Notes: generated from the letters alone by a model not told the origin. Counted from the stretch's first letter, positions 1 to 6,446 are shown. The stretch is 10,003 bases of DNA from Halodesulfurarchaeum sp. (GCA_018334775.1 JAGXLJ010000017.1:1-10003), one strand, 5' to 3'. A program made the numbers and translations.

Positions 1-198
1 GGGAAAAGAGAGATCGCGAACCAAAACGGCGATCTGACGTCGATCGACGGGATCGGCGAAAAGACGGAGGAAAAACTCCAGGCCGCTGGTATCGAGGACG
101 TGGGTGACCTTCTGGAGATCGATCCGGAAACCGTGGCCCAAAACATCAATGGCGTCTCAGCACAGCGCCTTAGCGAGTGGCAGCAAAACGTGGGATGA
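1..198 (+). CDS. Helix-hairpin-helix protein, C-terminal end only
   Basis: An open reading frame enters from the left edge and stops at TGA 196-198, leaving 65 residues of a C-terminus. The visible part holds a helix-hairpin-helix of the form S-I-D-G-I-G-x-K-T-x-x-K-L at about residues 14-27, followed by A-G-I-E-D-V-G-D-L-L and a second, weaker hairpin (I-N-G-V-S at about 50-54). Such tandem HhH units bind DNA backbone non-specifically, and haloarchaea append them to repair enzymes, nucleases and small stand-alone proteins. The missing N-terminus decides which of these it is, so I name no enzyme. It lies 82 bases before nreA on the same strand, but nreA has its own TATA-like box, so co-transcription is not needed. 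The reading frame and HhH motif are clear; the full identity is unknown. Confidence 0.75.
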   Translation, partial: GKREIANQNGDLTSIDGIGEKTEEKLQAAGIEDVGDLLEIDPETVAQNINGVSAQRLSEWQQNVG

Positions 199-248
199 AC
201 CCGGCTGAACGGGTCAGCGAACGGTGGGTGGCAGGCCGACCCCGAGTG

Positions 249-254
249 TTTTAA
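249..254 (+). promoter_or_regulatory. TATA-like box of nreA
   Basis: The sequence TTTTAA is centred about 29 bases before the ATG at 281. This is close to the spacing expected for a leaderless haloarchaeal transcript. It supports the ATG at 281 over the upstream in-frame start at 224, which lies before the box. I see no Shine-Dalgarno sequence in front of 281. Confidence 0.55.
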
Positions 255-280
255 CCGGATGCCAGTCCTGGCTTTTGGTA

Positions 281-1573
281 ATGCGCCTCGACGAGTACCT
301 CGAGGGTTTCGAGCCCGACGAATCGGCCCGCAGGCGCCGACTCGCCGAGGAGAAGTCCTACGAAATTCTGGACTATGTCGAGGGTCTCCAGACCGAACTC
401 CAGTCTTCGCTTTCGGGTAATTCGCTGGTCGGGAGCACCTCCCCATCGGTGTTTGTCGGCCGCTCCTCGTATCCGAACGTCAACACGGGAATTCTGGCCC
501 CAGTCGGCCAGGAGGACCGCGCCGAGGACTTTGCGACGAGCGGGAATTGGTATCAGCAGGGCCTGGATATTGAAAACGTTCTCCAGTACCGGACGGGGCT
601 GTTGAACTCGCGCCGGTCCTCGAAAGTGGACGTGGAAGACGTCTGGGACGGGTTTGTCGGGACTCAGCGTGAGGTGGCGATAGCCGATCGCCCCGTCGAC
701 GTCGAAATCGGCCTGCAGGGGACACCGAACATTGACCTGGACCGATATCGCGAACCGCAGGCTAACGCGCCGAGTGGCCCGAACGTGACCGCCGAATCGG
801 CGGATTTGGGGGAGAACCCACACGTTCCTCGGCAAGTGAAAAAGACCCTTGAGGACGATGACTGGCGAGCGGAAGGGGCGATGAACTACCTCTATCGGCG
901 GGGATTCGACGTCTATGACATCAACCAGGTGCTCTCAGTCGGAGCTCTTGGGCGCGGAGAAGCCCGTCGACTCGTCCCGACCCGCTGGTCCATCACTGCC
1001 GTGGATGATACGGTTGGCAAATTCCTCCGCGGGTCAATTCGGAACGCCCCCTCCATCGACCAGGTTCAGGTCTTCGTCAATCAGTACATCGGGAACCGGT
1101 ACTGGATAGTGCTCGCTCCGGGCAACTGGGAGTACGAACTTGTCGAAATGAAGTCTCCCGGCAGTATCTGGAACCCTGACACCACAGGCAATGTGTTCAT
1201 GTCAAGCGCGTATGAGAGCTATGAGGGTCGGACTGGCTATGTCGAGGAGACGGCCGGGGCATATTACGCAGCCCGGCTGGGGATTCTGGAATATCTGAAC
1301 GATATCGGGCGACAGGCCAAAGCGCTCGTGCTGCGGGAGGTTTCAGATGATTACTGGGCCCCGGTCGGGGTCTGGCAAGTCAGGGAGAGTGTGCGCAACG
1401 CCTTCAACGAGGGACCAAACTCGGAATTTGCCGGGGAACCGGGGGTCGCCCAAACTTTTGATTCAGCGATCCGCCAGATCATGCCCCACCTGCCCATTTC
1501 AGTCGGAGCGCTGCGGCGGAAATCAGTGCTCGCCGCCGGGAGACAGGCCGGAATCACCGACTTTCTGACCTGA
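281..1573 (+). CDS. nreA: Archaeal DNA repair protein NreA
   Basis: This 430-residue protein matches the archaeal Nre family (Nre_N and Nre_C, formerly DUF650/DUF651) along its length. Recognisable blocks are S-P-S-V-F-V-G-R-S-S-Y-P-N-V at about 54-67, V-W-D-G-F-V-G-T-Q-R-E-V-A-I-A-D-R-P at about 121-138, a central E-G-A-M-x-Y-L-Y-R-R-G-F-D-V-Y, and V-W-Q-V-R-E-S-V-R-N-A-F near the C-terminal third. It lacks an N-terminal CxxC zinc motif, which points to NreA rather than NreB. The last residues, Q-A-G-I-T-D-F-L at 422-429, fit a PCNA-interacting peptide (Q-x-x-h-x-x-aromatic). In Haloferax volcanii NreA is linked to PCNA and to survival of mitomycin C damage; its biochemical activity is not settled. 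The ATG at 281 was chosen because the TATA-like box at 249-254 fits it and because the family begins M-R-L-D-E-Y. The length is normal for the family. Confidence 0.93.
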   Translation: MRLDEYLEGFEPDESARRRRLAEEKSYEILDYVEGLQTELQSSLSGNSLVGSTSPSVFVGRSSYPNVNTGILAPVGQEDRAEDFATSGNWYQQGLDIENVLQYRTGLLNSRRSSKVDVEDVWDGFVGTQREVAIADRPVDVEIGLQGTPNIDLDRYREPQANAPSGPNVTAESADLGENPHVPRQVKKTLEDDDWRAEGAMNYLYRRGFDVYDINQVLSVGALGRGEARRLVPTRWSITAVDDTVGKFLRGSIRNAPSIDQVQVFVNQYIGNRYWIVLAPGNWEYELVEMKSPGSIWNPDTTGNVFMSSAYESYEGRTGYVEETAGAYYAARLGILEYLNDIGRQAKALVLREVSDDYWAPVGVWQVRESVRNAFNEGPNSEFAGEPGVAQTFDSAIRQIMPHLPISVGALRRKSVLAAGRQAGITDFLT

Positions 1574-1614
1574 CCGCGATTAGGACGGCAGCCCGATGAC
1601 CGCTGGCAGAAAGG

Positions 1615-1619
1615 TTATT
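1615..1619 (+). promoter_or_regulatory. TATA-like box of the CPBP protease gene
   Basis: TTATT is centred 27 bases before the ATG at 1644, the leaderless spacing. It lies downstream of the alternative in-frame ATG at 1596, which argues for the shorter start. The box falls in the 70-base gap after nreA, so this gene is probably transcribed on its own. Confidence 0.5.
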
Positions 1620-1643
1620 CGGCCCAGGGTCGGAATCCTGGGC

Positions 1644-2417
1644 ATGAATCAATCGGATCCCTGGGCCCCGCGGACCGAACGGGGACCACACCGGGGATAT
1701 GCCCTCCTCGGCGGGGTCGTTGCCGCGGTCCTCGGAATCGCTGCCGCGTTCGTTCTGAGTGGTGCGGTTGTGCTGGGGGTCGGTGGCTTCGGCGGGCAAC
1801 TGGGATTGATACCCACCGTGATGGTGTTGTTCGTCACGAGTGCGATCGGGTTAGGCGGAACAGGGGCCCTGTACCTCTCGCTCCGCGGGATTTCACCGGT
1901 GTCATATGTTGGCATCCAGGCACCTGGACTCGGGGATCTGTTCTGGGCAGTGGGTGGGTACGTCGCCGCGTTGGCGATCGTTTTCGGAGCGGGGGTTCTA
2001 CTCACAGCCCTCAACGCTGAACCCGAGACGACCAACCAGGCCGCAGAACTCGGCATGCAAAACCCGGAACTGCTCCTTTGGCTCGTGCCCCTCTCGTTTC
2101 TGGTCATCGCCCCGGGAGAGGAGTTCCTGTTTCGTGGCGTGATTCAGGGCCGACTTCGGGAGGCCTTCGTCGCGAAACTCGCGATCCCGTTCACCGCCGC
2201 GCTGTTCGCACTCGTCCACTACTTCTCGCTGACGGGTGGGGCGGGAGCCCGAATGACGGCGATTGTGATCCTCTTTTTCCCGAGTCTGGTCTTTGGCTAC
2301 GTCTACGAACGAACGGAAAACCTGGCGGTTCCGATAGTGATCCACGGAGCGTACAACTCGACGCTCGTGTTGTTGGTCTACGTTACCATCAAACTTCTCG
2401 GAGAAGCGCCAGCATAA
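1644..2417 (+). CDS. CPBP family intramembrane metalloprotease
   Basis: This is a 257-residue polytopic membrane protein with about six to eight hydrophobic segments, the first at about residues 19-45. The three signature motifs of the CPBP (CAAX protease and bacteriocin-processing, 'Abi') family are all present and in order: E159-E160-x3-R164, F188-x3-H192 and H234-x3-N238. In characterised relatives such as Rce1 these Glu and His residues form the metal-dependent or Glu-driven active site inside the membrane, so the protein should be catalytically competent. The substrate is unknown; archaeal members are mostly uncharacterised, and nothing nearby suggests a prenylated or bacteriocin substrate. 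The start at ATG 1644 follows from the TATA-like box at 1615-1619 and removes an unlikely basic leader. It ends 25 bases before the stop of the convergent gene at 2443. Confidence 0.9.
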   Translation: MNQSDPWAPRTERGPHRGYALLGGVVAAVLGIAAAFVLSGAVVLGVGGFGGQLGLIPTVMVLFVTSAIGLGGTGALYLSLRGISPVSYVGIQAPGLGDLFWAVGGYVAALAIVFGAGVLLTALNAEPETTNQAAELGMQNPELLLWLVPLSFLVIAPGEEFLFRGVIQGRLREAFVAKLAIPFTAALFALVHYFSLTGGAGARMTAIVILFFPSLVFGYVYERTENLAVPIVIHGAYNSTLVLLVYVTIKLLGEAPA

Positions 2418-2442
2418 GGCTACTCCTCGAAGAAACGCCGAC

Positions 2443-2733
2443 TTAAGCCGACTCTTCGCCAGTTGGGACCGGACCAGAGCCGATCACGGCCTCGACCGCC
2501 TCACGGAACGACTGGCGGGTCGGGAAGTACGTTTCGTCGATTTCAGCGAGGATGTCCGAGAGTGCCCGCGGGCCGTCGGGCGTTCGGATTTTGGTTTCGC
2601 CTTCTTTGCGATCAATTTCGCTTTTCTGGATCGCCCACGTGAGTCGTTCGGCGACCCGGGAGATGGGCGCGCCCTCGACTGCTGGCCCGATTCCCAGTTC
2701 GACGCCGCTCTCCTCATCGGTGTCCTCGGCCAT
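2443..2733 (-). CDS. Small acidic haloarchaeal protein of unknown function (DUF5789-like)
   Basis: This 96-residue soluble acidic protein has a disordered Glu/Asp-rich N-terminus (about 1-20) followed by a compact region: R-V-A-E-R-L-T-W-A-I-Q at about 26-36, K-I-R-T-P-D-G-P-R-A-L at 48-58, and Y-F-P-T-R-Q-S-F-R-E-A-V near 69-80. The pattern resembles the small haloarchaeal proteins annotated DUF5789, an assignment made from memory of the family. No catalytic or metal-binding residues stand out, and no function is known. The ATG at 2733 is preferred to the in-frame TTG at 2763 because it gives the acidic N-terminus usual for these proteins. Only a weak TATA-like match (TTGAAT on the minus strand, near 2758-2763) lies at the leaderless distance. 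It is divergent from the membrane protein gene at 2838. Confidence 0.7.
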   Translation of the reverse strand: MAEDTDEESGVELGIGPAVEGAPISRVAERLTWAIQKSEIDRKEGETKIRTPDGPRALSDILAEIDETYFPTRQSFREAVEAVIGSGPVPTGEESA

Positions 2734-2793
2734 GCCCAAGAATTTTCTCGGCCATTGATTCAAGCTTTCGATGCGTGGGCGCTGACCCGGAGC

Positions 2794-2804
2794 ATGTCTG
2801 ACAT
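2794..2804. promoter_or_regulatory. Palindrome upstream of a TATA box (possible operator)
   Basis: ATGTC-T-GACAT is a perfect 5-bp inverted repeat around one central base. It ends five bases before the TATA box of the plus-strand gene at 2838, which puts it on or beside the BRE where TFB binds. A regulator dimer bound here could block or assist initiation. This is inference from position and symmetry only. Confidence 0.35.
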
Positions 2805-2827
2805 ACTGTTATAATCCTCCATACTGT
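2802..2827 (+). repeat. Direct repeat CATACTGT flanking a TATA box
   Basis: The 8-mer CATACTGT occurs at 2802-2809 and again at 2820-2827, a repeat period of 18 bases. The first copy touches the TATA box and the second lies between the TATA box and the expected transcription start. The second copy also pairs as an inverted repeat with AGTATG at 2835-2840, which contains the ATG start codon. AT-rich repeats like this stand out in GC-rich DNA. They could be regulator sites. Confidence 0.5.
2809..2814 (+). promoter_or_regulatory. TATA box of the DUF7139-like gene
   Basis: TTATAA, the strongest TATA box in the window, is centred 26-27 bases before the ATG at 2838. The spacing predicts a leaderless transcript beginning at or next to that ATG, and it argues against the GTG start at 2829. 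Confidence 0.7.
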
Positions 2828-2837
2828 AGTGCATAGT

Positions 2838-3728
2838 ATGCCTAGTCTCGGGGATACCTACGAGCGCCGGGTCGGTGTCGCAAGCCGCAAGCAGGTGCTC
2901 CTTGGGACTGCGCTTTTCGCTCTGGGATCCGTGCTTGTCGTGTTGGGAATTCTCTTTGGTGGGACCGGTCTCCTCGTTGGGAACGGATTCAGCGTCTTCC
3001 AAAGCCGGGAAATAGCCGGCATTCTCGCAGGGATTGGCGTCCCGGCTGTCTTTGTTGGAATCACAATTGTGCTCCCCGGGAGGACCATTCACCGGGTCGC
3101 AGCAGTGGTCGGGGCCGGCTTCGCCCTGCTCGGCGTCTGGCTTTTCCAGGCCGCCTACCCGGAGAACTGGTTTGCCAGTGCCGGCGTGCCGACTAATTTG
3201 GTCCTCCTCCTCTTGTTGGTCTACTTCACCGGCGTGCTGATCACCTTCTGGTCGCTTTTCACGGCGGTCGCGACGTTCAAGACCCGGAACGACCCGGGTG
3301 GGACCGTCTCGTTGCAAGTGGGCTCCGAAGGCCCAACGATTCGGGCCGTTGAAGCCGTCCAGACGGAATTCCAGAACGCCGGAAAGGCAATTAGCAGCGG
3401 TCTCGGTGGGATAGGAACGTTCGGCGACGAACAGGACACGACGGATCTGGGGCCACAACCGCACCAGCAAGGGTCCCTATCAGATGGCGGTGAATCGGCC
3501 GATGCCGAAATCGTTGAGCCCGAACCATCCACAGCAACTAGCCCGACCCAGACTGCCGGGGACGCCGAAGTGTTAGAGGAACGGGAGATAGGGCCGGACA
3601 AATACTGTGGGAACTGCAACCACTTCGAATACGAGACCCCGGAGCAACGGATGGACCCCTATTGCGGACTCTACGACGAGCCGATGGACGATATGGAAGC
3701 TTGCAAGTGGTGGCAACGCAACGCGTAG
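2838..3728 (+). CDS. Four-helix membrane protein with a C-terminal four-cysteine motif (DUF7139-like)
   Basis: The 296-residue protein begins with a short basic stretch, then four hydrophobic segments at about 20-40, 58-80, 86-106 and 119-146. A conserved-looking K-T-R-N-D-P-G-G-T-V follows at 148-157. Next comes a long polar, low-complexity acidic linker (about 190-250), and then a compact tail with C257-x2-C260, C276 and C289, which could bind one zinc ion or form disulphides. The architecture and the E-I-A-G-I-L-A-G-I-G-V-P-A-V-F-V-G block recall haloarchaeal proteins annotated DUF7139, whose function is not known. The long soluble tail is most likely cytoplasmic, given the zinc-type cysteine spacing, but its topology is not proven. 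Its stop codon lies just 2 bases from that of the convergent Mut7-C gene. Confidence 0.8.
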   Translation: MPSLGDTYERRVGVASRKQVLLGTALFALGSVLVVLGILFGGTGLLVGNGFSVFQSREIAGILAGIGVPAVFVGITIVLPGRTIHRVAAVVGAGFALLGVWLFQAAYPENWFASAGVPTNLVLLLLLVYFTGVLITFWSLFTAVATFKTRNDPGGTVSLQVGSEGPTIRAVEAVQTEFQNAGKAISSGLGGIGTFGDEQDTTDLGPQPHQQGSLSDGGESADAEIVEPEPSTATSPTQTAGDAEVLEEREIGPDKYCGNCNHFEYETPEQRMDPYCGLYDEPMDDMEACKWWQRNA

Positions 3729-3730
3729 GC

Positions 3731-4186
3731 TCAGAGTTCTTCGAGTCGCTCGTCCAGATGCGTCCAGTGACTGCCTATCCAGTAAAACTGCCCACAGTCA
3801 CGACATTGCCAGACGGGTTCAGCTTCGGGGTCCGGGCCCTTCTTCGGACCTGGACCGTCGATAATTCTGCGGAGGCCTCCGTTGCAGTGAGAACACCGGC
3901 TCGGATCGGTTAGTGCGAGTTCGAATCCACCGTCGCTCAGTTCCCGAAGCTGTTCTTGGGGGTCGGTTTCGGTCAGTAGGCGGCTCGGTTCGGCTCGTGT
4001 GGCAACTTCCCCATCTCGGGTGAGCAAGAGCCGGTTTTCGCGGTCGGCCAATTCGATGATCGCATCATCGGCCTCGATGTCACGGTCGAGGGCGTATGCG
4101 GTGTCATACCCGATCATTCGCAGCGGTGAGACGATGCCGCCAAGCATCACGTCGAGACAGAGCTTGGTCTCCGTCGGTGTGTACAT
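3731..4186 (-). CDS. Mut7-C RNase domain protein with zinc ribbon
   Basis: This 151-residue protein fits the Mut7-C family (formerly DUF82), a PIN-like fold predicted to be a ribonuclease. The N-terminal part shows L-D12-x-M-L-G, R-M-I-G-Y-D28-T, acidic residues D40-D41 and L-L-L-T-R-D58-G-E, the usual positions of the metal-binding carboxylates. The C-terminal half holds a zinc ribbon, C98-x2-C101 and C128-x2-C131, followed by the family's W-I-G-S-H-W ending. The start ATG (4186-4184) shares one base with the TAA stop of polX in a TAATG junction, and no Shine-Dalgarno sequence is evident. Translation is therefore probably coupled to polX, and the two are co-transcribed. RNase activity is inferred from the fold; the biological substrate is unknown. 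Placement after polX hints at a nucleic-acid maintenance role but does not prove one. Confidence 0.87.
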   Translation of the reverse strand: MYTPTETKLCLDVMLGGIVSPLRMIGYDTAYALDRDIEADDAIIELADRENRLLLTRDGEVATRAEPSRLLTETDPQEQLRELSDGGFELALTDPSRCSHCNGGLRRIIDGPGPKKGPDPEAEPVWQCRDCGQFYWIGSHWTHLDERLEEL

Positions 4187-5934
4187 TACTCGAGAAATTG
4201 CCGAAGCCCATTGAGGGTTCGCGTGTTCAGGATGTCAGCGGCCGTCGCCCAACCACGTCTTGCGGTATGGACCCCGAACCGCTGGTAGGCGAACTCTCTC
4301 GGATCATGGGCGTCAGTATTGATAGCGATGGTCGCTTCCTCCTCGATTGCGGCGGCCAAAGCGCTTCCCCAAAGGTCGAGCCGATTGGGATTGGCGTTGA
4401 TTTCCAGAGCGACCCCATTTTCGGCGGCCGCTTGGCCGATCTTCGAGGGATCAAACTCCATCGCTGGGCGCTGATTCAGGAGCCTGCCGCTTGGATGACC
4501 CAAAATGTCGACTTCTGGGTGTTCGATGGCCGTCACCAGTCGCTCAGTGCGATCCTCCCCGTCGCCAATGTCCGCATGTGGTGACGCGATCACAACGTCA
4601 AGGTCAGCTAGAACGTTCGGATCGGTTTCGCCCACTGTTCCGTCCGGACTGATGTTGGCCTCGATGCCGGTCAGGACGGTTATTGTGGTGTCCGCTGCAA
4701 CCTCCTGGACGGCTTCGATCTGCTCATGAATGTCATCCTCAGAAAGGCCACTATCGCCGAAGACGCCCGGGCCTTCGGCGTGATCGGAGATAACCAGATA
4801 CTCGTGACCGTACTCGACCGCGCCCTCGACCATCTCCTCGATGGAAAAGTCGCCGTCCGACCAGTTGGTATGGGTGTGCAGATCGCCCTGGAGGTCCGCT
4901 TCTGTGACTAAATCGGGAAGGTCGCCTGCCGCAGCCGCGGGGATTTCCCCTCGGTTCTCCCGAAGTTCCGGCGGGATCCACGGCAGATCGAGCGCTTCGT
5001 AGACACTCGATTCGGTTTTCCCGGCGATCCTGGTTCCAGCCCGAGTGTCCGGGTCCGCCCGCTCGGCGTCCGTGACCTCGAACACCCCGTATTCGTTCAC
5101 CTTCTGGTTCGAGTCGATCGCCCGATTTCGGAGCGCGATGTTGTGATCGCGACTGCCAGTGAAATAGACCAGGGCCGCGCCGAACTCCGCCGGATCGACA
5201 AACCGGATATCGACTTGCATATCTGACACCCGGAGGCTGGTTTTGGTCGACCCTGACTCGATAACGGACGTGACTTCGTCCCACTCGGTAACTGTTTCCG
5301 TGACCGATATGGGCTCTTCTGTCGCCACAAGCACGTCGACGTCGCCGATCGTTGGCCGCCATCGCCGGAGCGACCCGGCTAATTTGACCGCCTCGACTCC
5401 GGCGTGGTTGGCGAGGTAGCCCGTGACTTCCTCTCCGACCGCCCGGGCATTTCCGAGCAAGGAGCGTTGTCCTGCGTGACGAGCGAACTCGATGTTTCCG
5501 AGAATGTTCTGTTCGGTTTTCGCCCCGAAGCCCGAGACCTCCTGGATGTCGCCGGCCTCGGCCGCATCTTCGAGATCATCGAGTGTCTGGATGCCCAGTG
5601 CCTCGTAGAGTTTGCCCGCGGTTTTCGGCCCCACGCCCTCGACTCGGGTGACCGCCTCCATCTCAACCGGAAGCGACTCCCGCTGTGTGTTCAACTCTTC
5701 GATAGCCCCGGTTTCGACGTATTCGACGATCTTCTCACCGATCGCTTCCCCGACCCCTTCGATCTCGCGAACCGCGTCGAGTCCGTTGGCGACGAGATCG
5801 CTGACTGAGTCCGGGGTCGAACGCACATTGTCGGCCGCCGTTCGATAGGCTCGTGGCTTATACTCGACATCCTGGGCCTCCAGCAGGTCGGCCAGTTCAT
5901 CGAGTCGCGCCGCGATCTTTTCATTTGATGTCAT
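4186..5934 (-). CDS. polX: DNA polymerase/3'-5' exonuclease PolX
   Basis: The 582-residue protein has the full PolX layout. An N-terminal 8-kDa-like domain carries helix-hairpin-helix motifs at about 58-69 and 98-115, with a related hairpin at 133-144. The polymerase palm follows with G187-S188-L-R-R and catalytic aspartates D198, D200 and D242. The C-terminal PHP domain has D-L-H353-T-H355, S-D384-H385, G-I-E425, S-P-H453, G-H480-P-S-G-R and T-D541-A-H543, which together form the metal-binding nuclease site. Family members fill short gaps and process ends in base excision repair, and the PHP domain gives 3'-5' exonuclease activity. No key residue is missing, and the length matches the roughly 570-residue bacterial enzymes. 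The ATG at 5934 overlaps the previous gene's stop as ATGA and begins the M-T-S-N-E-K-I-A-A-R-L-D helix; an earlier start at 5997 would run 63 bases into that gene. Confidence 0.96.
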   Translation of the reverse strand: MTSNEKIAARLDELADLLEAQDVEYKPRAYRTAADNVRSTPDSVSDLVANGLDAVREIEGVGEAIGEKIVEYVETGAIEELNTQRESLPVEMEAVTRVEGVGPKTAGKLYEALGIQTLDDLEDAAEAGDIQEVSGFGAKTEQNILGNIEFARHAGQRSLLGNARAVGEEVTGYLANHAGVEAVKLAGSLRRWRPTIGDVDVLVATEEPISVTETVTEWDEVTSVIESGSTKTSLRVSDMQVDIRFVDPAEFGAALVYFTGSRDHNIALRNRAIDSNQKVNEYGVFEVTDAERADPDTRAGTRIAGKTESSVYEALDLPWIPPELRENRGEIPAAAAGDLPDLVTEADLQGDLHTHTNWSDGDFSIEEMVEGAVEYGHEYLVISDHAEGPGVFGDSGLSEDDIHEQIEAVQEVAADTTITVLTGIEANISPDGTVGETDPNVLADLDVVIASPHADIGDGEDRTERLVTAIEHPEVDILGHPSGRLLNQRPAMEFDPSKIGQAAAENGVALEINANPNRLDLWGSALAAAIEEEATIAINTDAHDPREFAYQRFGVHTARRGWATAADILNTRTLNGLRQFLE

Positions 5935-6359
5935 TCCTGTCCCTCTCTGACCGAGCTCCCATCGTCGCCGGTGACCTGCTCGACGAACGAGAGCCACCGC
6001 TTCCGATCGGCTTGTCGATTTCGGTTTGATTCGGCCTCGATATCGGTCTCGTCGTCGGATTCCAGTACAGTAAGCGCTCGATCGATACCGAGAATCGAAT
6101 CGGCTAGCTGCTCGGCTTCGTCCAGAGAAATGTCTCCCGTTTTGATCCTCTTTCGCCGTCGCTGCCGCTCCGTTCTTAGTCCGCGAATGACTTTCTGAAC
6201 TCGCTTCTCCTGGTGGTGTCCCCCGCCTGCCTGGTTAACGAACGATGCGAGGTCGACCGTTTCTCCCTCGACTGAGAGGGTCTCTGGGATGGACGCTCCG
6301 ACGGTGGCGCCGTCCCGCTCGATACGTTCGAGCAGTCGGTCCCGCTCGGACTGTTGCAC
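5931..6359 (-). CDS. DUF5788-like haloarchaeal protein, first gene of the polX operon
   Basis: Read from a GTG start at 6359, this is a 142-residue charged, mostly helical protein. It opens Q-Q-S-E-R-D-R-L-L-E-R-I-E-R-D-G-A-T-V-G and continues with a strongly basic helix at about 52-72 (many Arg and Lys). It then has D-I-S-L-D-E-A-E-Q-L-A-D-S-I-L-G-I-D-R-A-L at 76-96 and K-R-W-L-S-F near 120. This pattern matches haloarchaeal proteins annotated DUF5788, from memory of the family; no function is established. The GTG is supported by a TATA-like TTTTTGG 27 bases upstream; no ATG exists in frame between it and the rhomboid gene. Extending the frame to 6548 would overlap that gene by about 100 bases. 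Its TGA overlaps the polX ATG by four bases, so the two are translated from one message. Confidence 0.75.
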   Translation of the reverse strand: MQQSERDRLLERIERDGATVGASIPETLSVEGETVDLASFVNQAGGGHHQEKRVQKVIRGLRTERQRRRKRIKTGDISLDEAEQLADSILGIDRALTVLESDDETDIEAESNRNRQADRKRWLSFVEQVTGDDGSSVREGQE

Positions 6360-6383
6360 GGGACGTAATAAGCGCTCCAGTTC

Positions 6384-6390
6384 CAAAAAC
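6384..6390 (-). promoter_or_regulatory. TATA-like box of the DUF5788-polX-Mut7-C operon
   Basis: Read on the minus strand the sequence is TTTTTGG, centred 27-28 bases before the GTG at 6359. This is the leaderless spacing. It is the only A/T-rich run in the right place and would drive all three operon genes. Confidence 0.45.
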
Positions 6391-6394
6391 CCAC

Positions 6395-6407
6395 CCGGGC
6401 GGCCCGG
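6395..6407. promoter_or_regulatory. 13-bp palindrome between divergent promoters
   Basis: CCGGGC-G-GCCCGG is a perfect 6-bp inverted repeat around one base. It lies between the TATA-like box of the minus-strand polX operon (6384-6390) and that of the plus-strand rhomboid gene (6416-6421), next to the BRE of the first. One dimeric regulator bound here could act on both promoters. GC-only palindromes arise more easily by chance in GC-rich DNA, so confidence is low. Confidence 0.3.
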
Positions 6408-6408
6408 T

Positions 6409-6426
6409 TCGGGAGTTTTATCCCGA
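6409..6426 (+). promoter_or_regulatory. TATA box of the rhomboid gene, enclosed by an inverted repeat
   Basis: The core TTTTAT (6416-6421) is centred 28 bases before the ATG at 6447 and fits a leaderless transcript. A perfect inverted repeat surrounds it: TCGGGA at 6409-6414 and TCCCGA at 6421-6426, separated by six bases. A dimer on these half-sites would cover the TATA box and compete with TBP, the classic layout of a repressor operator. The promoter call is firm; the operator call is inference. Confidence 0.5.
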
Positions 6427-6446
6427 GGACTGTCATATCGGGGCTC

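Noticed and set aside
251..835. 194-codon minus-strand open frame opposite nreA
   Set aside because: It lies wholly antisense to a well-recognised gene, is basic and His/Arg-rich unlike halophile proteins, and has no family-like motifs. It is typical of out-of-frame reading in GC-rich DNA.
1644..2417. CPBP ('Abi') protease as a phage-defence or bacteriocin-immunity gene
   Set aside because: The Abi name is historical. There is no toxin, bacteriocin or defence gene nearby, and CPBP proteins are common housekeeping membrane proteins in haloarchaea.
2760..3470. 236-codon minus-strand open frame opposite the DUF7139-like gene
   Set aside because: It is antisense to a gene with a strong TATA box and clear membrane helices, and its translation is low-complexity without motifs.
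3731..4186. Mut7-C/PIN-like protein as a toxin of a toxin-antitoxin pair
   Set aside because: It has a C-terminal zinc ribbon not seen in PIN toxins, no small antitoxin gene precedes it, and it is translationally coupled to polX.
4096..4584. 162-codon plus-strand open frame over the Mut7-C/polX junction
   Set aside because: It crosses two real genes on the opposite strand, both with intact catalytic motifs, and has no promoter or recognisable domain.
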